Both the position numbers and the translations under genes were made by a program. Of a stretch of 64,000 nt of DNA, positions 1 through 10,476 are shown piece after piece (positions within the stretch are counted from its first letter, which is position 1; each line of letters starts with the position of its first letter). The notes below the pieces were generated by a model that did no database searches, was not told where the DNA came from, and was given only the letters and a program-made list of their open reading frames with translations. The DNA comes from Fragilariopsis cylindrus CCMP1102. Taxonomy: Eukaryota > Bacillariophyta > Bacillariophyceae > Bacillariales > Bacillariaceae. The DNA lies in NCBI GenBank assembly GCA_900095095.1, contig FMBT01000444.1, forward strand, positions 1 to 64,000, written 5' to 3'.

Positions 1-1143
1 AAGTAGTCATCCCGTCATGCATGCAATCATTTTTCATACCTTTCAGCATTGGCCCTTGTGTACCAAAATTTATAGAATCAATGGTAACACCATTTTGATT
101 CAACCTTTTCTCGGTCCTCCTTTTTTCTTTTTGTTTCGAGACTTCTTTCCCATGGTGGTTGTGATTACTTGCTTAAGTTTAGTACTGCAAGCAGCGGTTG
201 ATATTGGGTTTTGACTATTTGCTTTAGTATAGCGCTGTCAGCAACAGCTTGATGATGTTAGGTGTGACAATTCTCATCCCAATGTTACACTTCACATTTC
301 AGTGTTCTCATTTCTCGTTACTTATTGTTGGATTCTCATTCTCGTCGTGTCGTGTTTTTGTTTTTGTCGCGCAATTTGCGCGAAGAAAATGAGATGATGG
401 AGGAGCTACTGTAGTGCTGTAAAGGTGAAGTCCTACGTCGTATTAGCTAGAGTAGTAGACAGCTATAGTCGAATGCGGATAGCCAAGGCAACAGAAAAAA
501 GGTGGGGATTAGTGTTTCAAAGTTATTAACTAATCTATTTTATTTCAGTTCACATTCGGAGTTATGATTAACTATTATCTATATTATGCATAATAAGTAT
601 GTTGGTGTTGTTACCCCTTTACAATGACGCATTATGTATTGAATGTTGTACCACTCAAAGCATACGCATTCCCTCCTCAGAGTCAATAATGAGGCGCGCA
701 TCATCGCCGTAATCGCAATCATCATCATTAATCACTTGAAATAGCATCACTTGAAATGGCGGAAGATAAAATATATTTCAATCAGTAGGACTGTTGGACA
801 ACGAGGAAAGGAATCGAAAGAATAGTAAAGTCAATTAGATGTTTAGCATACCCGGTAACATGGTAGCATTTTTGGATAGAATCCAATTTAAGCAAAAAAT
901 TAATGACGATTCGATTTGAACCAGCAAATGGAAGGACCAGTCGTATCTTAATTTTACAATAAAACCGGTATGATGACCAAACCAACGACTTGAAGTTGCC
1001 ACGCAACAGAAAAAGTTTATCAATAGAATCGACTAAATTCCACCCTCGAAAAAATATTTCCCTTAACAGATACCATCCTATATGAAGTGTAAAGAAATAT
1101 GCTTTGGACACAATGGTGGCTTGGTCAGATTCAATCAAGTGTA
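1..1143. other. Intergenic / unassigned left edge
   Basis: No gene can be supported here with confidence. Short open frames on both strands have no recognisable domain. A 142-codon minus-strand frame at 782-1210 contains hydrophobic stretches and could be a 3' exon of the neighbouring J-domain gene, because a plausible GT-AG intron would join the two, but this is inference only. Confidence 0.4.
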
Positions 1144-1349
1144 TCAAGTGTGACAAACCAATAATGACCGATGATGTGATCCATCCACTACAGGTGACAT
1201 ATCTTCCCACAATAAGACAGAGGAAGACACAGAAAGCGGATCAGCATAAGGATGAGCGAAGATATTACCTACCGGTCGCTGTTGGTTTTTGATCGTGCGT
1301 TGACGTCTTTCCTCCAGGATGAATTTAGCTTCCTTCGTCAAGGTAGTCA

Positions 1350-3035
1350 TCAATGCGGGAACGGAATCCCCGTGCATCCAGCAGTGAATTGACTAGCATT
1401 CATACCTCGGGTGTTTGTATAAGTAACGACTTTAGCGTAACAATGATATCGTTTTGCAACTTGTGCTAGGTAGGAGATCATTTCATGATCTTCCAAGTAT
1501 ACAGCGTAGTGGAGAATTGAACTTCTTTCTTCATCGATTGGATTAATGAGCACGTCAAGTATTCGCTTGTAATAACCCTGATCTACATTGACAGAAAAAC
1601 CTCGTTTTGACGTAGATTGGTACACACCCGCATATTTGTTGACAGTCGTTGTCGTCGATGTTCTCATCTTCAATCGGAGCCATCTTTCCGAGGTGTTATT
1701 AATTTTTTGATGTATAATCTCCACCGCTACACCTGTTTGTTTTAGGCGCATTGCGACAACAACATCTTCATTGCAACAATCCATGATAGGATATTTTATT
1801 TTTTCTTGTAACGAAGTTGGTGTTCCACTACTGTTCGCCAACTCGTTGCGATATACTCGAATCCTCTTCGTGTAGGTTTCGAACGCCTGATCACGTCCCC
1901 ATACCGTGTCAAGTTGTTCTTTGATAGATTGGCGTGTATTTTTCCGTCGAAGCTTTCTTTGTTTCTTCTGAAATACGTTCATCTTTCGTCTATTATCATT
2001 CCATTCATTTTTCATTTCTTCTTCCATACTTTGACGTTCTTTCTCGTGTTCCGTTTTCCGTTGACGTCGTTCTGTACTATTTCGTCGTCTTCGGCGAGGT
2101 TGTTTCTTCGGTTCTTCTTCTTTGTCACGTTGATGTTGTTGTTGTTGTTTTTGTTGTCGCCATCGCGGTTGTCGAGAAGAATCACAATTTGGATCTTCCA
2201 TTCCATCGTTCGTGTTGCTATTTGGACGACGAGAAGTACTTCGACGACGAAAAGAACGACGGCTACGCCGTGTGTTACTGTTATTGTTATTGTTGTCTCG
2301 ATCTCGGTTAAGTTCTCCGTCAATATCTTCTTCTTCTTTCTTCGAAGTACTTCGATGACGAGAATGACTTCGACGACGAAATGAACGACGGCTACTCCGT
2401 GTGCTGTTGTTGTTATGGTTGTTGTTGTTTCGATATCGGTTATTATGTTCTCCGTCAATATTTTCTTCCTCATTATCATTATCATCAAATTCTTCTTCGC
2501 GTCGATCTATTTCTTCCTCTAAAATACTATAATAGTGATTTATCGTTTGCATTTCTCGAATTGATTTTTCCCCGTTCGAATTTCTATCAGGATGATGGAT
2601 TAGACTCATTCTCTTGTACTTTTTCCTTACGCTTCCTCGTGTTAACGCCGTTAACGTTTCCTCCCCAGTAATCGTCGTTTCTATTTCGAAGTATACAAAG
2701 GCACGTTGAAGTTCTGATAATATTGACGATGAATGTAGAGGTTGCGGCGGCGACGATGATGTTGACGACGATGAGTATCTATATGCGCCATTATCACCAG
2801 CATTCTCTGTTGTTGGATTCTCTCCACTACCGCCGCGCGATGATGGTGTGTGAGAGGACGACCTACGTCGAAATGATGACGCCTTATTATTATTATTATG
2901 GCGTCGTATTTTGTTGGCAGAATCATCGTCGTCAGAAAAAGAAAAGGACGTAAACGATGATGGTGATGGTGATGGAATCTTTATATAAAAGTTGTTGTGG
3001 ACAAGAAGTCGGTTCAAGTATTTTTTGATCGTCAT
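1350..3035 (-). CDS. J-domain protein with Arg/Ser-rich repeats and ankyrin-like C-terminus
   Basis: The protein begins at the ATG at 3035 with a Ser/Asn-rich leader. Residues around 110-175 look like a J domain: the stretch KYKRMSLIHHPDRN holds the HPD signature that J proteins use to stimulate Hsp70 ATPase. A low-complexity centre follows, with two copies of an acidic-Asn-Arg/Ser unit, then a very basic Arg/Gln/Glu-rich coil. The C-terminal part, with SSILHYAVYLEDHEMISYL, resembles a single ankyrin repeat. The frame stops at 1350, but the neighbouring frame continues plausibly as ALMTTLTKEAKFILEERRQR down to about 1280 or 1144. The change has the sign of one missing base near 1353-1366, as in several other genes of this window. 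The real protein is therefore probably longer at its C-terminus. The partner Hsp70 and compartment are unknown. The J-domain assignment rests on HPD and its flanking helices only. Confidence 0.7.
   Translation of the reverse strand: MTIKKYLNRLLVHNNFYIKIPSPSPSSFTSFSFSDDDDSANKIRRHNNNNKASSFRRRSSSHTPSSRGGSGENPTTENAGDNGAYRYSSSSTSSSPPQPLHSSSILSELQRAFVYFEIETTITGEETLTALTRGSVRKKYKRMSLIHHPDRNSNGEKSIREMQTINHYYSILEEEIDRREEEFDDNDNEEENIDGEHNNRYRNNNNHNNNSTRSSRRSFRRRSHSRHRSTSKKEEEDIDGELNRDRDNNNNNSNTRRSRRSFRRRSTSRRPNSNTNDGMEDPNCDSSRQPRWRQQKQQQQHQRDKEEEPKKQPRRRRRNSTERRQRKTEHEKERQSMEEEMKNEWNDNRRKMNVFQKKQRKLRRKNTRQSIKEQLDTVWGRDQAFETYTKRIRVYRNELANSSGTPTSLQEKIKYPIMDCCNEDVVVAMRLKQTGVAVEIIHQKINNTSERWLRLKMRTSTTTTVNKYAGVYQSTSKRGFSVNVDQGYYKRILDVLINPIDEERSSILHYAVYLEDHEMISYLAQVAKRYHCYAKVVTYTNTRGMNASQFTAGCTGIPFPH
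2226..2476. repeat. Two-copy internal coding repeat (~125 bp unit)
   Basis: Units at about 2226-2341 and 2355-2476 share long matching blocks. They encode the duplicated DIDGE / Asn-rich / SRRSFRRRS modules of the J-domain protein. The lengths differ mainly in the AAC/AAT (Asn) tracts. Confidence 0.7.
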
Positions 3036-3824
3036 GGATGCGTCTTTTTTTGTTATGCGATTTTTTTTTGTTTATTTAGGTCTACTAGCTAGTAATAGAG
3101 TGTGCCTTCCGTTTTCCGCCTAGCATTTCTGTTTTTTTTTCGTTGTATTTGTACCCCCGGTATTCAATTCGGTTTTAAATAACAAGAATAACAGGCCACA
3201 ATCAAGCTTGATAGTGCCTATAATTCTTGAAACGAAAGGAAACCATTGATTCAGCAGTAAGCATGATCAATGTTCAATGTTCAATTTATACGACGAGGCT
3301 TGTAACAAAAGAATTTGTTGTTGTTATGTTTTTGTGTGTTGTTGTGTTTTACGTTTTTGTTCTTCGATTTTATCGTACAAGTACTGTATCGTAAATTAAA
3401 AAGCAATGCTATTTTTAAAATACTAATTAATCCCGCGTGAATAACGTCAAAACTAGAACAAAATATCATATTATTCCAAAAAAGTAAGTTGCTATACATG
3501 CTCTTAATTACAGACAGTACCATCCATATATCCATCCATAGTATCAGGATACTAAGATTGAAGATAGGATTGAGAAATGATCAAGATTTTCGAATCTTTT
3601 TAAGTTATTATTACCGCACCGCACCGTATTACAAAAACAAAAATAGGAAAAGTAGGTTTGGAATATAATAAAAACTGATGCTGGATATGTTAACGGCAAG
3701 CTAATAGCTAGCTGGCTAGCTGGAGGGTTGGTACCATGAATGATATATTGCATACATCATAATATACACTTCATAATACAATATATTATATTATAATATA
3801 CTATCTATTTATTTATTATGTTAA
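3036..3824. other. Intergenic, AT-rich
   Basis: Divides the J-domain gene (starting at 3035) from the Asn-rich ORF (ending at 3825); both run leftward. It holds T-rich tracts, several GCTAGC-like hexamers near 3700-3720 and an AT-only stretch near 3775-3815. I see no conserved coding or RNA gene. Confidence 0.5.
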
Positions 3825-4748
3825 TCAATCTGCTTCTGTTATTGTACATTTTTCAAGTCCAAGTATATAAATATCTTCTTCATGATTTGAATTATTATTC
3901 ATGGCATTATTCATCATTACAATATCATCGTTTCCCCCATTCCCATTAGCTGTGTTGTTAATATTGTTGCTGTTGTTATTATTGTTGTTGTTTGTATAAC
4001 AGCTATTACTCCTTCTTGTCATCGATTCCGATTCCAATTTCATTTTCATTGTCATAGTAATTTCCGATTGCTCCCGTGCTATGGATTCGAACGACGAAGT
4101 TGATGGTAATTTTGACGCTGATATTAATGACGAAGCTGTTGTAGCAGTAGCAGTAGTAGCAAATCCAACATGAAATGATACTTTCCTTCGTTTACAATTA
4201 TTGTTGTGTTTGTGTTTGTGTTCGTTATTGTCTATGTTACTTGCTGTTGTATCAGCGTTTACATTATTTGTTGCTGCTATTGCTGTTCCCATTTTTTCGA
4301 CTCCTTCTCCTCCAACTTCTCCTATATTGTAATTATCATTATTTTCATTATTATAATTGGGAGATGTATCGGTATTTATCATTACAATGTCGTTTTCATC
4401 ATCGTCGTCGTTATTAACGTTAATGTTACTCGTACCAACCACGAAATCGGGACACGCAGAACTACTAGTACATGCACCAACAATCTTGCTGCTGCCGTTG
4501 CTGTTGATAATATCTACCGTAGTATCCATTATGATGGCTGCCTTGTTTCTACTTGTACAAGGTGTGTTGTATTCTTCTCGTACTGTACCTCGTGCAGGTA
4601 ATAAGGACAGTGCAAAAAGCACATGTTGTCTACTAGCTAGTGTATAGCTATTATAAAATAGTGGGATCTGTCGTAATGGTGAGGTTGGCGCAAAGACGTT
4701 CGATTCAGTCAACTCTTGGGACTCATTTTTTTTTTGAGTCACGTACAT
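3825..4748 (-). CDS. Asn-rich hypothetical protein with RVxF-like motif
   Basis: An open frame of about 307 codons with heavy Asn, Asp, Thr and Ser runs, typical of low-complexity diatom proteins. The start is uncertain: ATG at 4748 opens the frame, but an internal Met just before TTVDIINSNGSS would remove the compositionally different first 75 residues. The only recognisable short motif is CKRRKVSFHVGF in the middle, which fits the basic-(V/I)-x-(F/W) docking pattern of protein phosphatase 1 partners; such short motifs also occur by chance. No enzyme domain, signal peptide or membrane helix is seen. Codon composition is like that of the neighbouring genes. It may be a real nuclear or cytosolic regulatory protein, or a spurious reading of AAC/AAT-rich DNA. 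Confidence 0.45.
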   Translation of the reverse strand: MYVTQKKNESQELTESNVFAPTSPLRQIPLFYNSYTLASRQHVLFALSLLPARGTVREEYNTPCTSRNKAAIIMDTTVDIINSNGSSKIVGACTSSSACPDFVVGTSNINVNNDDDDENDIVMINTDTSPNYNNENNDNYNIGEVGGEGVEKMGTAIAATNNVNADTTASNIDNNEHKHKHNNNCKRRKVSFHVGFATTATATTASSLISASKLPSTSSFESIAREQSEITMTMKMKLESESMTRRSNSCYTNNNNNNNSNNINNTANGNGGNDDIVMMNNAMNNNSNHEEDIYILGLEKCTITEAD

Positions 4749-5464
4749 CAAATTCTTGATATGTTATCAAGGTTCAAGACAAATGGAACACCATTCTTGT
4801 TGCACAATAATTCTATCACTTTGGGGGAGATTAAGAAAAAATGCAGGCATCAGTTTCTATGTTGCTACTGATCAGATCAATACAACTAATGACTCGGAAA
4901 ACTTCAAATAAAATGAGGGGGGAAGGAAGCTTGTGTGTGTGGTTTAAATTGACAGCCGGCTTTACAAACAGTCTCAGTCAACCTTGTAGCTACCAGTAAG
5001 AGGGTTGCAAGAAGGAGGCTGGCATCAAGCTACACTGATACTTTTAGAATATCCTATTAGTTGTCCATGACGGTGCACAATAATAATATATTTAGTTCAA
5101 AAGATGTCAGCGATGTAACTGACAATAAAAAATAAGATACTTCAGGAGGAGGAGTCTTTAAATAGCTAGCCCGCTGCAGGTCAGCACCAGCAATTATTTC
5201 ATATCTCATGAAATCAAGGATGGTAAAAATAATCCAGTAAATAAAACTAATATTAACTACACAAAATAATAAACGGACACGGTCCCCTCGAAATATTATA
5301 TGAAATATAGAAAGATAATGATCATGATAAAACATGTATAATTATTGCTGAGTGATACTCACGGCTGTATCACAACAAAATCGAAAAGAGAGGCCCTAGT
5401 ATTCATCTCCCAAGGTGTTTTTATTTCTTATTCCTAGAACAAAATATATCTACATGCACGATGA
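4749..5464. other. Intergenic
   Basis: No supported gene. It is the 3' flank of the glycosyltransferase and the 5' flank of the Asn-rich ORF. Small frames here lack domains. Confidence 0.5.
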
Positions 5465-8400
5465 TTAGATCATTGCGAGTGTGAATCTCTGACTGGCGCC
5501 ATTCCCATTTTCTTCCCTCCTCGATCTTTGCTTCTCTGCATGTGTTAGTTGATTGGGACGTGCTCCTTCTGGTCTTTTACGAGGTGCAGTCTTATGATAA
5601 TTAGTAAACGGAGTTGCTGTCGTCATGTTGCTTCTACCAAAGTCGTTGGTAGCCAAACTTCCAAGCTCTACGTCAGGTTTATTTCCGGCCCGACCAATTT
5701 CTTTATTTAGCTTGCTGTCTGTTTGTGCCATGAAGGTTCCGAGATCAACAACCTGCTTTCCTCCCTTGTTCTTATTCTTCTCGCCTTGGCGTTTCTTACC
5801 GCATAAAGGTGGATTGAAGGGCCAGCCAAGGATGTATGGGTTCAAAATAATAGGAACATAAAAGGCAGCGAGCGCTAGGAAGGCAGCAGGACCGGCAAAC
5901 AAAAATGTTCCCCACATATCTTTCGGCCACTGATCGAACTTCCAATCTGCACCCTGCAGAACGGTCAGGTATGAAAGAACCAAAAGATAAAATGCAATCG
6001 CCCACGATCCAGTATTGAAACGAACCATGTCACAGAACGCAATACAGCGTGTAATCTTGATAGAGTCCTTGTTCGTTGCACCACAGATGTTTGGTCGAGA
6101 CATCAAGTGATCCATTGAACCAAGGAAGAAATAGTTGATCATCACTGAATAGAACAAGATCTGAAAGTACATACAGTATCGTATCAATCGCCAACAAAGG
6201 TAGATTACACCGTGGTCACGGTACTCAGGGAAAAGCAGCTTATTGTTGGAGAACTTCATCTTGATCATTGCGAAGAGGAATGTAGTATATCCGATGACGT
6301 AGTAGATGATAAAACTGAGTGCCAAAACTCCTGCAGGGCTGAAGGCGGACAGGAATCCAGTTTCTTGTTGTACGTCACATAGTCGGGCAATGGCAGCAAT
6401 AGAAAAGACCAAAATGTAGCATCCACCACTAGTGTATCCGAACATATACGAAGTTAGATAGATTTTGTAATATGATGGTATATCCGAACGAAGGAATGTG
6501 CTGAAAAGTGGAGTGAAAGGACCTTTTCCAATCCAGTTGTTGAAGGAATTGAACATGAGTTCGTGTGCACCAAGAGCGAATTTACGATGACGGCCAGCTT
6601 CTTCGTCGAAAGTTCGTGTGATACCCTCCTGAAATTCACAGTCGGGATAGTTCACATATCGACCATTAAAACCAAGGTTATACAAATGAATCATCAATTC
6701 AAAATCTTCTGATACGTGGCATTCCGACCAATATTCGGTACTTCCATTGTCTTGAAGGTTGTATGAACCAATTTGGTCCACACTCAAAAACGGCAACCCG
6801 ATATTGTTCAGCCAACGTTGAGCCTTACGGAGGGTACGGATACGACCACATGACTTAATTGCCTCGGAACGTAAAATAATAGAATGCCCAACAAGAGGTG
6901 GATGACAACCCAAAATTGAACTTAATAAGAAATGGCCCATGTAAAGTGCATCAGTATACGACGACAACATATTGATGTAATACGATTCTCTTCGTTGGTC
7001 GTCAAGGGTCTTCGTTGCGTGTTGGGTAAATCCCAAGTGTTTGTCATTCAAGAATTCGGGAACAGTCTTGATGATAACGGATTCACTCATTCGTGCATCC
7101 GCATCATTAATCAATTGAAGTTCACCAATTGAAACATCCCCACCAAACATAACAAATCTTGATCCGTCTGAATTGTGAGAATTTTCGATCAGGGCTTCCT
7201 CAAAACTAATACCATCCGCTTTCGATAATTGTTCTGCTCCCCACGACAAACGCAGATGCGAGTTACAGTTCGAAGCCTTTTTAAACTTTCCCCTACGATC
7301 AAATGTCGACCTAGCAACAAACCCAATATTGTAGTGATAATAATACAACATCCTATGAAAAACTTCGTACACAGCATGACTAGAAAGTCCTTTCAAATGA
7401 CGACGTGACGGCTTCGGAATCTTCTGTAGTAGTTGACTCAGTTTGAAGTATTTGCCTTTCGTTGCCTCAATAGTTTCCCACATCATTTCAGCAGCCGCAA
7501 AGTTATTTTTTAATAATACCATCATCCCATCATCACAAAGGACGATGTTACATTTTGCACCGGAATTTTTGACGTAATGATCCCGTGCGACCATACAAGA
7601 TTTTAGTGTTGGCATTAATACCTCCCGAAGGCTTTCTTTGTAAACAGGAATTTGAATCGTAATGTCCATCCATTCGGCATGCTTTGGTTTGTTTTCAGGA
7701 ATAACACTACAATACTTGGTATTGGTTTGAAATGCCTTGGCTGGGATGAAACATTTCATAATCGATGAAATGGAAAAATAGACATTCCAAAATAAACCAA
7801 TGAAAGAAATTAGTGCTAGTATAATTTCAATGATGATTTGGCCAACAGATATGTAATTCCAAATGGCCATGAATAAAAGGAACACAACAAGACCAATAGT
7901 CGCCCAGAATGCAAGCATCGACGTATAAAAAGCGATTGCTAACGGTTCAGTTGGTCGATTGGTACCGTTCATGGGAGGTTTTGCCCATGGACTTCCTGCT
8001 ATTTGATGGACTGTTTCATGCAAGACACCATCGGCCTATCATAATATATAGTAGTAATGTTTATGAATAGAACGGAACGGAATAAAAGATGAGACGATAT
8101 AACTAAAGCGGAGAAAGAAATACAACACATCATTTACAGTAACAAATAACAGTAACAGTAACGCAACGCAACGCAACGCAACGCAACGCAACGCAACGCA
8201 ACGCAACGCAACGCAACGCAACGCAACGCAAAACAATTATAGTGTAATTAATACATACCTTCCTAGGATCATTGAACATATTTGGTTTTTCTAAATCATA
8301 CGTATCTTCTTGAGATGGATCTTCATCAAAAAATTCACGGACGTCATCCTTGTCACGTTCAAATGGATCAAAGACATTTTCAAAATCAACATAGTTACCA

Positions 8401-8624
8401 ATCATTCCATTACTACCCCCACCACCACCACCACCACCACTGTGATTGCTAGTGTTGTTGTTGTTGTTGGATCGAGCACCACCACCACCACTACCGTTGC
8501 TGTTGTTGGTATTACTCCGTCCACCACCTCGATTATCCTTACCTTGCTTTCTGTTGTTGTTGTTGAAGTTAGCAAACGGAACGTCGTAAACGACTTCAAC
8601 GTCATCTTCGTCCTGATTTACCAT
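5465..8624 (-). CDS. Family 2 glycosyltransferase, polytopic (cellulose/chitin-synthase-like)
   Basis: Two exons: 8624-8259 and 8035-5465, with a 223-bp GT-AG intron in phase 0, giving about 978 residues. Exon 1 encodes an acidic, Asn/Gly-rich cytosolic tail. Exon 2 has two membrane helices near residues 155-210, then a GT-A catalytic domain with CDDG near 290, the metal-binding-type DAD near 433 and SED (the TED-like catalytic base region) near 564. At the place of the usual Q-x-x-R-W motif it has an Arg-rich RHRKF near 604. At least five more helices follow up to about residue 860, then a basic Lys/Gly-rich tail. The fold fits a processive, membrane-embedded enzyme using a UDP- or GDP-sugar to make an extracellular or Golgi polysaccharide. 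The polymer cannot be read from the sequence. It is not a canonical chitin synthase, which would carry QRRRW. Both exons are undamaged. Confidence 0.85.
8161..8230. repeat. Pentanucleotide microsatellite (ACGCA)14
   Basis: Fourteen uninterrupted copies of ACGCA inside the only intron of the glycosyltransferase gene. Perfect copies imply recent expansion. The GC content is well above that of the flanks. Confidence 0.95.
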
Positions 8625-9968
8625 CGTTAGTTAGTTAGTTATAGGTCCTATACTTGTACAAGATCTTTATCTATCGTCACTTCTTATGCGATTAATGTAA
8701 TTCCTTTTTTCTTTTTGTGTACTTTTACGCTTTCCTGCACTTAGTTTTCTATTTCAGATGGCTGGCTACCTCAGGGGTAATATTTTTTGGATGTCGTTTT
8801 CTGATACAGTAGGAGTTTGTATGATTTTTCTTTTTTGATAGTACGAGATCCGATATATAAGAGTTGCTAGCTTCACGACTCAATTTTCACCAATGAATAT
8901 ATAGAGCCGTTATACTGAACACGTGCGCCGTGCACTCCGTGTCGTTGAACAAAGCAAGACTAACTTCATTCCCATTTACACAAATAAGCATAAGTAGCTA
9001 CATATAAACATCAAACGATGGAAGTTTATTCTACTAAAGTTAGTATTTTATCTTTTAAATAGTTGTGTAGTATTTTATCTTTTAAATGGTTGTGTTGATA
9101 AACACAATATTATCATTATTACTATTCATCTTCACCAGTATTATCTGTTAAAGCTATATATAGGACAATACACATAAATTTTCCTACAAACAAATGAAGA
9201 AATATAGGATGGGAAAGGCCTTGAAGATGCAGGGTAGTGAAAGGTTAGGTAGTGATAAGTATTATTTATGTGCATGCAGTAACTTAATTATTTATTATCA
9301 ACATATTATTGACTACTGACTAAATATTTTCTTTATCAACACTGAGCATACAAGCAAGCCCATTATTACCTATATCTTACTAAAGAGTAATAATACACGT
9401 ATAATGTTACTAACAACAGTAGAAACTGCCTCCAATGCTTACCTTAGATCCTTTCTATCTATTCTGATAGTATGTAATGTATTATCACTACTACTACAAT
9501 GTGTATGTAGACATTTTCCCCTTTTTAGAATGATTCTCTAGAGGAGGGAACATCATCTTGTTCTTCCTCCTATTTATTGCTGTTACAGTAAGTAAGTAGT
9601 CTATTTTTATCTGCTGTGCATCGATTATAATAGTGATTCAATCCCATGATAATCAGCAGCTAGTCTTCCTAGTTACTAGAATATCGGCCGGCGTGCACAA
9701 ATAGCAACGGCAAACCAATTTAAATAATAAATCCAAACAATGCATTCTTCCTTTGAAAAAAATGAATGAATCGATTTTCACCCCAAATCTCCATTTACAT
9801 TTTACATTTTATACTATGTATTATTTCTACTTTCTATATTGTTTAAAATGTCGCTACTTTGTGAGATGAGGCTTATGTAATTAAGATGCAGCCACTCATG
9901 CCATCAAATAGGAGTTGTAGTTAGTACAAATTTGTTGCTTTATGATCCATTCAATTTGGAATAATAAT
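8625..9968. other. Intergenic region upstream of glycosyltransferase and Copia element
   Basis: About 1.3 kb of AT-rich DNA without a supported gene. It contains the 5' flank of the glycosyltransferase, a 27-bp tandem duplication and the left insertion edge of the LTR element. No RNA gene was recognised. Confidence 0.5.
9041..9094. repeat. 27-bp tandem duplication
   Basis: Two head-to-tail copies at 9041-9067 and 9068-9094, identical except for one A/G difference. The unit begins TAGTATTTTATC and ends GTTGTG. It lies in intergenic DNA. Confidence 0.9.
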
Positions 9969-10364
9969 TGTTGGGGATTCAATTATTAATATGAGTCCTG
10001 TGAGGTTTTCACAACAGTCATAATGTGTCACGAACGTCGTGACATCTGTGCATGTTGTTTCCTCACAATAAATATATATTTGCTGCGCATTATCGTGTGG
10101 TTGGCAATTGAAGAGAAAAGATGTGTCGTATTTACATTGCGTTAATGTAACTCAATGTAAGCACCTCCATCGGCACCTCGGATTGCCATCACCAATGTTA
10201 GTCATTATTTATTATAAAACTTATGCAATAGGTAAATAATAATAACAAGTTAATAAGCTAGCCATACATAGTATTCAAACCTATATATCACTCTAGTATC
10301 TTCAAGCATTACGTAATAAGCAACATACCAATACCCACGGCGTTGCGATTACTGTATTTCAACA
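9969..10364 (+). repeat. 5' LTR of Copia element
   Basis: A 396-bp repeat with TGTTG...CAACA inverted ends, matching the right-hand copy at about 99% identity. It includes an AT-rich stretch, ATAAATATATAT, near 10067-10080 that may serve as the promoter TATA region; this is inference. Confidence 0.95.
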
Positions 10365-10476
10365 TTTTATAATAAATAATCACAGTCATTGATTAGATCA
10401 ATCGAATCGAATCAACAACAACAACCATCCTACAAGATATACCTATTAGTATCCTAAATACTATCACCTTGTAAGA

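Noticed and set aside
1934-2671. Plus-strand Val/Phe/Ser-rich frames opposite the J-domain gene
   Set aside because: They are mirror readings of the Asn/Arg codons of the minus-strand gene and have no domain.
4175-4647. Plus-strand Cys/Tyr/Leu-rich frames
   Set aside because: Shadows of AAC/AAT-rich DNA in the opposite frame.
8310-8630. Thr-rich plus-strand frame in the glycosyltransferase first exon
   Set aside because: Antisense reading of Gly/Asn codons; the minus-strand exon has splice support and continuity.
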